64,000 bases of DNA, from NCBI GenBank assembly GCA_030652255.1, contig JAUSAZ010000012.1, forward strand, positions 1-64,000. The letters are read 5' to 3'. The DNA comes from Myxococcales bacterium. GTDB lineage: Bacteria; Myxococcota_A; Polyangia; Polyangiales; Ga0077539. Every line of letters begins with the position of its first letter. The stretch's first letter is position 1. The position numbers were made by a program, and so were the translations under genes. The notes below the pieces were generated by a model. It was not told the DNA's origin, searched no databases, and saw only the letters and a list, made by a program, of their open reading frames with translations. Below are positions 8,511 to 16,961 of the stretch, in pieces.

Positions 8511-10091
8511 TCAGCGGCCGAGGGACTCGGCGCGGTTCACGATGCGCGGCGTGATGAAGATCAGCAGCTCGGTGCGGCGGTCGCTCTGGCGGCGGCGCTG
8601 GAAGAGCGCGCCGAGGATCGGGATGTCGCCGAGCACCGGGACGCCCTCCACGTTGCGGCCGGTGTTGCGGGTGTAGATCCCGCCGATGACCGCGGTGCGA
8701 CCGTCCTGGATGAGCAGGTCGGTCTCGGCCTCGCGGCGGAGGATGGTGGGGTCGCCGCGGGCGCCGGTGTTGTTGAAGTCCGGCTCGTCGCGGTTGACGC
8801 GGACGTGCAGCGAGATCGACCCGTCGGCGGTGACGTGCGGGCGCACCCGGAGCTGGAGCTTCGCCTCCTGGAAGGCCGTCTGGATGCCCGCGGCGCTCAC
8901 CTGCGAGTAGGGGATGAGGGTGCCCTGCGCGATGGTGGCCTCGCGGTTGTCGAGCGTCAGGATGCGCGGCGAGCTCACGATGCGCAGCACGCCGGTGCTC
9001 TCCGCGGCGGAGAGGCGCACGTTGAGGTTGAGCCCGCGCCCGATGGAGCCCAGCGTGAAGCCGAGCGCACCGCCGGCCCCGGCGCCCGCGGCGGCCGGGA
9101 GGTTGACGGCGAAATTGGGGTTGGCGACGCGCTGCTGGGTGAGCGAGAGACCGCCCGTGGGCGAGTTGGGGTCGCTGGCGCCGCCGATGACGCTCAGGTC
9201 GCTCGGGAAGGTCAGCCCGGTGGGGTTGCCCGTCGCCGCGAGGAACCCGAGGTCACCGCCCCACTGGATGCCGACGTCGCGCGAGAAGGTGCTCGTCGCC
9301 TCGACGATGCGCGCCTCGACGAGCACCTGCGGGGTCTGCGTGTCGAGCGAGCGCACGAGCTGCTCGACCTGGTTGAGCGAGCCCGCCACGTCGCGGACGA
9401 TGAGCATGTTGGTGCGCTCGTCGACGGAGAGCGTGCCGCGCGACGTGAGCAGCTCGCGCGCCCGGGGCGCGACCTCGCCGCCGAGCGCGTAGCTCACCGG
9501 GATGAGCCGGGTCTCCAGGGGCTCGAGGGCGACGTTCTGCTTGGCGCGCTCGATGGCGAGCTCGCGCTCCTTGTCGAGCACCGACTGCGGCGCGATGCGG
9601 ATGATGTTGCCGTCGCGCTGCATGCCCAGCGAGCGGGCGGCGAGGATCACCTCCAGCGCACGGTCCCAGGGCACGTTGTGCATGCGGATGGTGACGTTGC
9701 CGGCCACGTCGTCGGAGGTGACGATGTTGACGTTGCCCACCTCCGCGAGGAGGCGAAGCACGTTGTGGATGTCCGCGTCGCGAAGGTCGATGTCGATACG
9801 GCGTCCGGTGCCGACGGACTGGCCCCGCGCCCCGTTGATCTGCATGGGCACGGTCGACAGGAACCCCGCCTCGTCGGCGCGCGCGGCCCCGACGACCTCC
9901 GCGGACTCGCGCGCCACCACCCGCGATGTCGCTCGGGTCGGCGGGGGGTCGTCCGACGGCAGCATCTGCGCGGAGGACGTCCGCGGCGCGACGAGCGCCG
10001 CGACGAGGAGAAATAGGGGCCCGGCGAAACGCCACGGAAGCGCGTGTGCGTGCCGGGGGCCATCAGACGGCATGGGACGGAGCCGGTTCAT
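8511..10091 (-). CDS. pilQ: Type IV pilus outer-membrane secretin PilQ (short form)
   Basis: A 526-residue secretin with a signal peptide (hydrophobic stretch ending near TSSAQ). An STN/secretin-N type segment follows (RIDIDLRDADIHNVLRLLAE, with NVTIRMHNVPWDRALEVIL). A second N-domain reads RLIPVSYALGG...ARELLTSRGTLSVDERTN, and the C-terminal barrel ends VPVLGDIPILGALFQRR...ELLIFITPRIV, the secretin signature. It forms the multimeric pore through which the pilus exits. It is shorter than many PilQ proteins and shows no obvious AMIN peptidoglycan-binding repeats. The ATG at 10091 is preferred over a GTG at 10103 because GAGG lies six bases upstream. It closes the pilMNOPQ run and has its own 200-bp leader. 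Confidence 0.92.
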   Translation of the reverse strand: MNRLRPMPSDGPRHAHALPWRFAGPLFLLVAALVAPRTSSAQMLPSDDPPPTRATSRVVARESAEVVGAARADEAGFLSTVPMQINGARGQSVGTGRRIDIDLRDADIHNVLRLLAEVGNVNIVTSDDVAGNVTIRMHNVPWDRALEVILAARSLGMQRDGNIIRIAPQSVLDKERELAIERAKQNVALEPLETRLIPVSYALGGEVAPRARELLTSRGTLSVDERTNMLIVRDVAGSLNQVEQLVRSLDTQTPQVLVEARIVEATSTFSRDVGIQWGGDLGFLAATGNPTGLTFPSDLSVIGGASDPNSPTGGLSLTQQRVANPNFAVNLPAAAGAGAGGALGFTLGSIGRGLNLNVRLSAAESTGVLRIVSSPRILTLDNREATIAQGTLIPYSQVSAAGIQTAFQEAKLQLRVRPHVTADGSISLHVRVNRDEPDFNNTGARGDPTILRREAETDLLIQDGRTAVIGGIYTRNTGRNVEGVPVLGDIPILGALFQRRRQSDRRTELLIFITPRIVNRAESLGR

Positions 10092-10103
10092 CCAGGACCT
10101 CAC

Positions 10104-10304
10104 TCGGGTTTCGCCCTGACGGTATCGGAGGGCGGCGGGCGAACCCGCATTTCTCTCAAAAATTATCGACTCGACTGACCATTGGCAGGAGCTCTCCCCT
10201 CCTCGCGCTCCGCCGGGCGGAGCTCCACTCCGCCCCCCGTTGTTCTCGGGGGCGCGATGCGTAGCTCGCTCGGGGGGGGCGGCAGGAGACGGGCGGTAGG
10301 AGGC
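10104..10304 (-). promoter_or_regulatory. pilP-pilQ intergenic region with -10-like element and palindrome
   Basis: This 200-bp gap is long compared with the 0-13 bp spacings inside pilMNOP. On the minus strand GATAAT (plus 10162-10167) is the only AT-rich hexamer and could be a -10 for pilQ, although no good -35 lies 16-18 bp upstream. Arms gctccgcc and ggcggagc around one base (10207-10223) form a perfect palindrome just upstream, a possible operator or a transcript-processing stem. No protein-coding frame is convincing here. Confidence 0.35.
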
Positions 10305-11249
10305 TCAGCGCAGCGGCGACTCGCCGCCCGTCGTCACGATGGGCGGCGGCGTGCTCGGGAGCGGGACCAGCGTGGGCCCCGTCTGGGTAGGCGCGGCCGG
10401 GGGGGGCGCCTGCACGATGACCGTGGTGGTCGTGGTCGGGGCGCCTTGAGCGCCCCCGGTGGTGGTCGTGGTGCCGGGCCGAGCCGAGCCGGGGCCCGGG
10501 GCGCCCGACGGCACGCTCGACGGCAGGAAGCTCGGCGCCGGGCCCCCGACGCCCGGGATGGGCATCCCGAGCGCGGAGCCGACGGACGGCGGCGGCTGCG
10601 CCTGGGTGCTCGAGACGCCCTGCGACGCCATCGCGACGGCGCGCTCGACCACCTGGGCGTTGGGGTTCAACGGGTCTTCGCGCTCGAAGACCACCTCCGC
10701 GGGGATCTCCGCGAGCGCCCCGTCGGGCGTGCGCCGGAGCCGGGCGGGCGAGATGCGCGCGACGCGCCAGTGCACGGCGTAGTCGGTGCGGCCCTCGACG
10801 TTCGAGCGGATGATCTCCTGCCGCCCGACGTACATCCCGCGCCGCAGGATGGTGCCGGCGTTGGAGGGGTCCTTCACCATCGCGTAGGGGCTGTCGGTGC
10901 CGAGCACCACCGCCACGAGTCGGAGCTCGTCGAGGGAGAAGCGCGGCAGCACGACGGAGCGCGAGTCCGTGGTCGTGATGATGTCGATCCGGTTGCTGAA
11001 GCGCCGGAACGGGTCACGCACCTGGAGGCTCTCCACGAAGGACTGGTCGGTCACGGGGATGGGCGGCGGGCCGCCCGCGTCCCCCTGGCCCGGGGTGGCG
11101 CGCCGGTTGGCGTTGTTGGCCCCGGTGCGCGCCGTGCTGTTGGCCGCCGGCGCCGCCGGGGGCGGCGGCGGCGGCGGGTCTTCGCAGCCGGCTGCGCCCA
11201 TGGCGAACGCGAGCGACCACGCCGTCGAGCGGCTCTGCCAGCGCTTCAT
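10305..11249 (-). CDS. pilP: Type IV pilus lipoprotein PilP
   Basis: A 314-residue lipoprotein: basic start, hydrophobic core and lipobox MGAAGC with Cys at about residue 22, then a Pro-run and Ala/Asn-rich tether. The PilP core lies at about 70-200, with LQVRDPFRRF, FSLDELRLVAVVLG and the GTILRRGMYVGRQ block. PilP links the inner-membrane PilN/PilO dimer to the secretin PilQ in the periplasm. The C-terminal 110 residues are a low-complexity Pro/Thr/Ser/Gly tail absent from most PilP proteins. The start overlaps the pilO stop (ATGA), implying coupled translation. Confidence 0.92.
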   Translation of the reverse strand: MKRWQSRSTAWSLAFAMGAAGCEDPPPPPPPAAPAANSTARTGANNANRRATPGQGDAGGPPPIPVTDQSFVESLQVRDPFRRFSNRIDIITTTDSRSVVLPRFSLDELRLVAVVLGTDSPYAMVKDPSNAGTILRRGMYVGRQEIIRSNVEGRTDYAVHWRVARISPARLRRTPDGALAEIPAEVVFEREDPLNPNAQVVERAVAMASQGVSSTQAQPPPSVGSALGMPIPGVGGPAPSFLPSSVPSGAPGPGSARPGTTTTTGGAQGAPTTTTTVIVQAPPPAAPTQTGPTLVPLPSTPPPIVTTGGESPLR

Positions 11250-11890
11250 CGCGCACCTCCAGCCGCGGCCGCGGGGGCCGCTCCGGGGGTGGCCGGGGCG
11301 CTGGTGGTGCCCACGCCGCGGAAGGTCGTCGCCAGGAGGGTCGCCGACAGGATCATGTCGTGCGTGTTCGGGTCCTCCGTCGGCGTCTGAAGCTTGATGT
11401 TCTCCATGTTGATGACGCGCGGCAGCTGCGAGACCGAGTGGAAGAAGCGCGCGAGGGACAGGTAGGTGCCGTTGACCTGCATCTGCACCGGGATGCGCGC
11501 GAAGTATCGCTCGACGCGCTCGTCCACCGGCTGGATCAGCCGGATCGAGAGCCCGCTCGCCTCCGCGAGCGCGTTGATGCTCCGCATGAACCCGGGGATG
11601 TCCGGGTCGTTGGGCAGCACCGACTCCAGCGACTGGGCGTGCACCCTCGCCCGCGCCAGCTCCGCAACGTCCGTGTTGTACCGCCGGAGGTTCTGCTCCT
11701 CCCGCACCCGCGAGGCGGCGAGCTCGGTGCGCCGCGCCTCCTGCTGCGTGCGGTCCTGGTCCAGCGGGTCATACAGGAGGAAGTAATAACCGGCGAGCAC
11801 GCCGATCACCGCCACCACCCAGACCACTACCAGCAGCACCGTCTGGTTGACCCCGCCGAGGCTCAGGCCGCCGCTCTTCTTGGCCGCCAT
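11246..11890 (-). CDS. pilO: Type IV pilus inner-membrane protein PilO
   Basis: A 214-residue bitopic protein: short Lys-containing cytoplasmic start, one transmembrane segment (about 16-38), a coiled coil (about 40-80) and a ferredoxin-like periplasmic domain. The last includes VPVQMQVNGTYLSLARFFHS, the typical PilO motif. An Ala/Pro tail follows. PilO pairs with PilN to form the alignment complex. One base separates it from the pilN stop, and it overlaps pilP by four bases, as in a compact operon. Confidence 0.93.
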   Translation of the reverse strand: MAAKKSGGLSLGGVNQTVLLVVVWVVAVIGVLAGYYFLLYDPLDQDRTQQEARRTELAASRVREEQNLRRYNTDVAELARARVHAQSLESVLPNDPDIPGFMRSINALAEASGLSIRLIQPVDERVERYFARIPVQMQVNGTYLSLARFFHSVSQLPRVINMENIKLQTPTEDPNTHDMILSATLLATTFRGVGTTSAPATPGAAPAAAAGGAR

Positions 11891-11891
11891 G

Positions 11892-12548
11892 TCAGTACCT
11901 CACCCTCGCGCTGATGGTGAACTGCTGCACCGGCAGGCCGTTGGTCGCCGTGGCCGCCTGGGCGCGCTCGAGGCGAACGTTCTGGAAGTACAGGCTCAGC
12001 TGCATCCTGCGCATCGCCTCGCCGACGTCGTCGGCGGTGCGGCCCTCGCCCTGGATCTTCACCGTGCGGTTCTCCTCGTCGAAGCTCGTGAGCCAGAGCC
12101 GCTTGGTGTCCCAGGTCGTGCTCCAGAGCTGATCGCGCAGGCCGCGGGCGCGGAGGTTCTCGACCACCGTCGGGTCGGCCGTGGGCGCGCCGTTGGTGGA
12201 GAGGATGTGGGAGATCTCCAGCAGCATCGAGGTGGGGCCCGTGCGGGCCGCCTGGAGCTGCTGGATCGCCTCCTCGCGGCGGTGGATCTCCGCGAGCTCG
12301 TCGAGGATCTTCTGGTGATCCGCCACGCGACCCTTGATGGCGTCGATCTCGCTCTGGGTTCGGGTGTTGGCGTTGCGGATCGCGTCCACCTCGCTCACCT
12401 GCGACGTGTGGAACAGGAACAGCCCGCTCAGCAGCAGCACCAGCGACCCGATGACGCCGACGAGCAGCATGTTCGGGACGCCGGACCCGCCGAGGCCCGC
12501 CTGCGGGCGGCGCCCCTTGTCGTCTGGCAATAGGTTGATCTTGAGCAT
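11892..12548 (-). CDS. pilN: Type IV pilus inner-membrane protein PilN
   Basis: A 218-residue PilN. The cytoplasmic N-terminus MLKINLLPDDK carries the INLLP motif that docks into PilM. It is followed by one membrane helix (about 28-50), a coiled coil and a periplasmic fold similar to PilO. It connects cytoplasmic PilM with periplasmic PilO/PilP. It begins 13 bp after the pilM stop, on the same strand, in the standard M-N-O-P-Q order. Confidence 0.94.
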   Translation of the reverse strand: MLKINLLPDDKGRRPQAGLGGSGVPNMLLVGVIGSLVLLLSGLFLFHTSQVSEVDAIRNANTRTQSEIDAIKGRVADHQKILDELAEIHRREEAIQQLQAARTGPTSMLLEISHILSTNGAPTADPTVVENLRARGLRDQLWSTTWDTKRLWLTSFDEENRTVKIQGEGRTADDVGEAMRRMQLSLYFQNVRLERAQAATATNGLPVQQFTISARVRY

Positions 12549-12561
12549 CGTCTCGGTCCCT

Positions 12562-13632
12562 CTACGCCTTCTCGCGGTCCTTGCGCAGCGCCAGCCCGAT
12601 GGCCACGGCCACCTGCGCGCGGTGCAGGTTGAGCAGGTCGCCGTTGACCTCCTTCAGGTCGACGGCGATGTCTCGAAACGGATCGAGCAGCTCCACCGGC
12701 GCCTTCGTGCGGCGCTCGATGGCGGCGCCCACCTCGGGGATGTTCGCCGTCCCGCCGGAGATGTAGATCCGCGAGATCTCCCGCTCGCCGCTCGTCGCCA
12801 GGTAGAAGTCCAGCGAGCGCAGGATCTCGCCGCTGAGCCCCTCGCACACCTGCCGCACGATCTGCGGCACCTCGTTGGGCACCACCGAGCGGCCCGTCGA
12901 CGCGCCCTGCATCACCGCGCCGGTCTTGTACGTCTCGGCCTCCTCGTAGGAGATGCCGAGGCGCTTCTGGATCTCCTCGGTGATCGCGTTGCCCCCGTTG
13001 ATGATGTTGCGCGTGAACGCGGGGATGCCCGCCGACAGGATGTTGATGGTGGTGAGCGTCGCGCCGATGTTGATCAGCGCGATGGTGCCGTCCTTGGGCA
13101 GCCCGTAGTTCACCTCGAAGGTGTTCTGCACGGTGAAGGCGTCGACGTCGATCACCATGGGCTTCAGCTTCGCCTCGCGGGCGACCTGCGCGGTGTCGTT
13201 GATCTCGTCCTTCTTGGCCGCCACGAGCAGCACGTCCATCTGCCCCTGCTCGCTCCGGCTGCGCAGCACCTCGTAGTCGATCTGCACGTCCTTGATGTCG
13301 TACGGGATCTGCTGCTCGGCCTCCCAGTCGATCTGCTCGTCGAGCTCCGCGGGGCTCATGAGCGGCAGCGTGATGCGCTTGATGATCACCGCGTGGCCGG
13401 ACACCGCGAGCGCCACCTCGCGGCGCTTGATCTTGAGCTGCGTGAAGAGGGCGTTGAGCCCCTCGAGCACCGCCGCCGTGTTCATGACGTGCCCATCGAC
13501 GATGGTCTGCGGCGGCAGCGGGTGGTACCCGAAGCGCACGAGCGTGCGCTTGCCGCGCACGTCCTTGAGCTGACAGACCTTGATGGAGCTCGAACCGATG
13601 TCGACGCCGACGAGATAGTTGCCTTCGGCCAT
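12562..13632 (-). CDS. pilM: Type IV pilus actin-like ATPase PilM
   Basis: A 356-residue actin/FtsA-like protein. Phosphate-1 loop VGVDIGSSSIKVCQL lies near the start. Also present are the adenosine-side block RIYISGGTANIPEVGAAIE and the INIGATLTTINIL phosphate-2 region. PilM sits on the cytoplasmic face, binds PilN and helps recruit the motor ATPases. The start is placed at the ATG at 13632: AAGGA lies eight bases upstream, and the extra 16 residues from the upstream in-frame start are not family-like. It is the first gene of the pil run, and a candidate promoter with an inverted repeat lies 47 bp upstream. Confidence 0.94.
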   Translation of the reverse strand: MAEGNYLVGVDIGSSSIKVCQLKDVRGKRTLVRFGYHPLPPQTIVDGHVMNTAAVLEGLNALFTQLKIKRREVALAVSGHAVIIKRITLPLMSPAELDEQIDWEAEQQIPYDIKDVQIDYEVLRSRSEQGQMDVLLVAAKKDEINDTAQVAREAKLKPMVIDVDAFTVQNTFEVNYGLPKDGTIALINIGATLTTINILSAGIPAFTRNIINGGNAITEEIQKRLGISYEEAETYKTGAVMQGASTGRSVVPNEVPQIVRQVCEGLSGEILRSLDFYLATSGEREISRIYISGGTANIPEVGAAIERRTKAPVELLDPFRDIAVDLKEVNGDLLNLHRAQVAVAIGLALRKDREKA

Positions 13633-13678
13633 CCGCGTTCCTTGAAGCAGCGCCGTGAGGTGGACGCTGATCCAAGCC

Positions 13679-13708
13679 ATTCAAGCACCCGCGTGTCTCG
13701 CGGGTCAA
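13679..13708 (-). promoter_or_regulatory. Candidate pilM promoter containing an inverted repeat
   Basis: On the minus strand TTGACC (plus 13703-13708) and TTGAAT (plus 13679-13684) are separated by 18 bp. A perfect 7-bp inverted repeat, acccgcg-tgtct-cgcgggt (plus 13687-13705), sits between and over the -35 edge, the geometry of an operator or of a regulator that bends the spacer. It could instead be the 3' hairpin of the upstream membrane-protein gene, although no U-tract follows. Sequence is certain; function is inferred. Confidence 0.4.
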
Positions 13709-13744
13709 AACTTGATCGGACAACCGACCATCGAGGCGGGAGCT

Positions 13745-14269
13745 CTACCGCTTCGCGCCCCTGGCCGCCGGCTTCGCGGGCGCCTCGGCCTCGTCTTCGC
13801 CGATGTCGATGTCTTCGAGCCGGGCGACGCGCACCTTCGTGGAGCCAGCGTCTTCGCCCTTTCCATCATTGTCCAACTCGATGAGCGACGCGTAGAGCGT
13901 GGCAAACATCGGGGCCATGATGAGCGGCTGCTGGTAGAGCTGCGTGGGCGTCGACGCGCCGGCGGGCAGGCTCCCGAGCAGCGCCGTGAAGTCGATGGCA
14001 GAGCCGGTGAGCACGACCGCGCCGAGGGCGTAGAGGCCGCAGCCCACCGCGATGCCGAATACACCACGGAGTAAAGCCTCGATCCACGCGCCGGGCTTCC
14101 ACAGCGGCTTGCCCGCGACGACCCCGGTGATGGCCCCGAGCACTCCGTAGAGGAGGTACCCCCAGAACCCGCTCACGCTCCCGATGTGCGCGAGCATGTA
14201 GAGCGCGACGGCCATGCCCCCGCCGAGGATGAGGCCCTTCAAGATTCCGATGATCAGGCGCTTCAGCAT
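13745..14269 (-). CDS. Small integral membrane protein, unknown function
   Basis: A 174-residue protein with three to four hydrophobic segments in the first 110 residues, many Gly (KGLILGGGMAVALYML, GYLLYGVLGAITGVVAG), ending in an acidic then Lys/Ala/Pro-rich cytoplasmic tail (EDIDIGEDEAEAPAK). No family recognised. It lies between the FHA-CpaF-like gene and pilM on the same strand, 88 bp after the former and 112 bp before pilM. A role with the secretion/pilus machinery is possible from position only. Confidence 0.7.
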   Translation of the reverse strand: MLKRLIIGILKGLILGGGMAVALYMLAHIGSVSGFWGYLLYGVLGAITGVVAGKPLWKPGAWIEALLRGVFGIAVGCGLYALGAVVLTGSAIDFTALLGSLPAGASTPTQLYQQPLIMAPMFATLYASLIELDNDGKGEDAGSTKVRVARLEDIDIGEDEAEAPAKPAARGAKR

Positions 14270-14357
14270 GGGGTGGTGACGAGGTTGTCACGCGCCCTCC
14301 GCAGCGGCAACCGTCGCGGCGTCGTGGGAGGAGGTGTATCGGAGGGGGAGCGGCGGG

Positions 14358-16904
14358 TCAGAAGCTGGGCGCCGCGCCGGTGGGCACGAGCTGGGCCGCG
14401 ACGGACCCCTGCCCGTCGACGCCGTCGATGCGCAGCGTGAAGAGCGCCTCGAGGTGGACTCCGTCACCCGCGGGGCGGGCCTCGGAGATGCCGACGACGC
14501 GGCAGGTGCCGTCGCCGAGGCGGGAGGTCTCGAGGATGAGCGGGCGCGAGGCCGCGAGGCGCGAGATGGCCTGCGTGGCCGAGAGCCATGAGCCCTGGGT
14601 GCCTTCGCCCGCGAGGCGGAGGAGGCCGGCGTGCGCACCCGGTGCGTCGACCGCCGCGAGGATGCCCTCGGCGCCGGTGACGCAGTGGTGGAGCACCGCG
14701 CGCGCCGTCGCGGGCGTGGTCTCACCGAACACCAGCCGGTGGGGCCGCATGCGCACCGCCGCGTCGACCGCCGCCGCGCTGTCGCCCTCGGCGTGGAGCA
14801 CCGCGGCGTCGCGGCGCACCCGCGCGAGCTCGTCGCGGGCCTCGACGATGGCGATGCGGTCGGTGGCCGGGAGCGCCGAGAGGAAGGCCGACAGCAGCGT
14901 GGTGCGCCCGGAGCCGGCGCCGCCGACGACGAGCACGTTGCGCCGCGACTGGAGCGCGTGGTGGATGAGCGGCAGCGCGTTGGACGAGAGCGCCCCGCGC
15001 GCGGCGAGGTCGTTGAGGGTCGGGGCGCGGGCCGGGGCGCGCTCGACGGAGGCCACCGGGCCGTTGATGGCGACGGGCGGAAACACCGCCACGAGGCGGG
15101 CGCCGTCGCGGAGGATGGCCTCGATGGCCGGGCGGCCGCCGCGGTCGACGCCGTGCGAGCGCAGCAGGCGGTCGATGCCCTCGACGGCCGCGGACGACGA
15201 GGAGAAGCAGTAGCCCGACGGGCCCACGACGCCGCTCCGCCCGACGGACACGATGCCCGTGGACTCGACGACGATGGTAGTGATCTCGCCGTCCTCGATG
15301 AGGGTGTCGAAGGGGCCGGCGCCGGCGATCTCGGCGAGCGCGTCGCGGGTGAGCCGCTCGGGGGTCACGCCGTTGGGGAGGTTGGGCAGGCTGCGCGCCG
15401 CCTGCTCGACGGTGGGACGCAGGCGGGCCCGGGCGACCTCGTCGCCGACGGCGGACTCGGCGCCCCGGCTGCGGGCGCCCCGGACCACCTGGGCGAGCAG
15501 CTCCTGGTACTCATCGACCGCCTGGCCGGAGGGCCGTGAGGCGGCGCGCACCGGCGCCACCGCCGCGGCGTGCGAGGGCGGAGCGCCGCTGGGGATGGAC
15601 GCCGGCTCGAGCGGGCGCGACATCGCGACGGCCGCGGCGACGTCGGGCTGACGCGTCGGCTCGTCGAGGTTGGGGGCCATCGGGATGACCTCCCGCTGAG
15701 GCATCTCCGCGGGCGTCGGCATCGCCGCGGCGGGGGGCGGAGCGCCCGCAGGCGCGCCCACAGGAGGCATTCCATGCGGAGCGAAGGGGGACGCGGGGCC
15801 ACCGAAGGAGGGAGGCGGCGCGCCATAACCCTGCGGCGGACCGCCGAGCGACGGAGGAGGACCGCCGAGCGACGGAGGAGGACCGCCGAGCGACGGCGGG
15901 GGCGCACCGAAGGACGGAGGAGGACCGCCGAGCGACGGAGGAGGACCACCGAGCGACGGAGGAGGACCACCGAGCGACGGAGGCGGACCACCGAGTGACG
16001 GCGGCGGCGCACCGAAGGACGGAGGAGGACCGCCGAGCGACGGCGCTGATCCCATGGAAGGAGGCATCCCGCCCATCGCCGGCGGGGGGGCGCCCAGGGA
16101 CGGCGCCGGACCCATTCCACCACCCATCGGGGGACCACCCATCGGAGGACCACCCATCGGGGGACCGCCCATCGGGGGACCACCCATCGGCGAATCACCC
16201 ATCGGCATCGGCGGCCCTCCGGGGCCTCGCGCCCCGATGGGAGGCATCGCACCACCCGAGCCAGGACGGAGCGGCGGAGGGCCACCCACCGGGCCAGCGC
16301 CAGGGCTGCCAGGTCCCATCACCGTGCTGCGGGGCGGACCGCCCGGAGGTGACATCGGACCTCCCGGGCGCGCGTCGGGGGGGCCGCCCATCGGACCCGG
16401 CGCAGACATCGGGCCGGGAGACGAGCCGCGACCGGCCGGAGCTCCTGCCCCCGGGCGCCCACCGAGCGGCGGCGGGCCGAAGCCCCCACCCGCGCGCGCG
16501 GGCTCCGGGGTCTCCGGCGAGTCGTCGTAGCCGCCGTCGTCGACGCCCTGCGGAGCGCCCATGTCGGCCTCGTTGCCGCCGTCGTCGCCCGCGTCGTCCA
16601 TGGCGCCCGCGAGGTCGCCCATGTCGACGGTGACCACGAAGTCACCGATGTAGATCTTGTCGCCCGGGCGGATCACCGACGGCGTCGTGATGCGACGGCC
16701 GTTGAGGTAGGTGCCGTTGGTGCTCTTCAGGTCGGCGACGAAGAAGCGCCCCTCCCGGCAGAACACCTGCGAGTGACGCTTGGAGACGTTGCCCTTCGGC
16801 AGGACGATGTCATTCCCAGGGACGCGGCCAACGGTGACCTCGTCCTTGTCGAACTCCATCCGCTTGGGCGTTCCCCCCTTCTCCGTCACGTTCAGCGTCA
16901 GCAT
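14358..16904 (-). CDS. FHA domain - proline/glycine-rich linker - CpaF/TadA-like ATPase with altered motifs
   Basis: An 848-residue fusion. Residues 1-95 are an FHA phosphothreonine-binding domain (VGRVPGNDIVLPKGNVSKRH, DLKSTNGTYLNGRRI). An acidic stretch follows, then about 260 residues of Pro/Gly-rich tandem repeats. From about 470 a CpaF/TadA-type secretion ATPase domain begins (GPFDTLIEDGEITTIVV). The nucleotide loop reads GGAGSGRTT, so the invariant Walker A Lys is Arg. The segment normally containing GE.RG and HAN reads FGETTPATARAVLHHC and AAVDAPG, losing the conserved Arg and His. ATP hydrolysis may therefore be weak or absent. FHA binding suggests control by a Ser/Thr kinase. GAGGAG lies 12 bases before the ATG, and TACGAT further upstream may be its -10. 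It follows truB by 57 bp. Confidence 0.85.
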   Translation of the reverse strand: MLTLNVTEKGGTPKRMEFDKDEVTVGRVPGNDIVLPKGNVSKRHSQVFCREGRFFVADLKSTNGTYLNGRRITTPSVIRPGDKIYIGDFVVTVDMGDLAGAMDDAGDDGGNEADMGAPQGVDDGGYDDSPETPEPARAGGGFGPPPLGGRPGAGAPAGRGSSPGPMSAPGPMGGPPDARPGGPMSPPGGPPRSTVMGPGSPGAGPVGGPPPLRPGSGGAMPPIGARGPGGPPMPMGDSPMGGPPMGGPPMGGPPMGGPPMGGGMGPAPSLGAPPPAMGGMPPSMGSAPSLGGPPPSFGAPPPSLGGPPPSLGGPPPSLGGPPPSLGGPPPSFGAPPPSLGGPPPSLGGPPPSLGGPPQGYGAPPPSFGGPASPFAPHGMPPVGAPAGAPPPAAAMPTPAEMPQREVIPMAPNLDEPTRQPDVAAAVAMSRPLEPASIPSGAPPSHAAAVAPVRAASRPSGQAVDEYQELLAQVVRGARSRGAESAVGDEVARARLRPTVEQAARSLPNLPNGVTPERLTRDALAEIAGAGPFDTLIEDGEITTIVVESTGIVSVGRSGVVGPSGYCFSSSSAAVEGIDRLLRSHGVDRGGRPAIEAILRDGARLVAVFPPVAINGPVASVERAPARAPTLNDLAARGALSSNALPLIHHALQSRRNVLVVGGAGSGRTTLLSAFLSALPATDRIAIVEARDELARVRRDAAVLHAEGDSAAAVDAAVRMRPHRLVFGETTPATARAVLHHCVTGAEGILAAVDAPGAHAGLLRLAGEGTQGSWLSATQAISRLAASRPLILETSRLGDGTCRVVGISEARPAGDGVHLEALFTLRIDGVDGQGSVAAQLVPTGAAPSF
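15841..16050 (-). repeat. Ten 21-bp tandem repeats (LGGPPPS) inside the FHA-CpaF gene
   Basis: Consecutive 21-bp units, differing by a few bases, encode the heptad L/F-G-G/A-P-P-P-S. They form a flexible Pro-rich linker between FHA and ATPase domains. Being near-identical and in frame, they are likely to vary in copy number between strains. Confidence 0.9.
16120..16194 (-). repeat. Five 15-bp tandem repeats (MGGPP) inside the FHA-CpaF gene
   Basis: Five 15-bp units, ccacccatcggggga with single-base variants, encode MGGPP repeated in the same low-complexity linker as the 21-bp array. The two arrays have different unit lengths and so arose separately. Confidence 0.9.
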
Positions 16905-16961
16905 CGCGGCAACTTCGCTCCTCTTCGGTGCGCATCGTAACCGATTCCGTACCGGGAATGC

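Noticed and set aside
15841-16194. Regular repeats suggesting a CRISPR-like array
   Set aside because: Units are 21 and 15 bp, directly adjacent without spacers, in frame, and encode LGGPPPS and MGGPP inside a gene.
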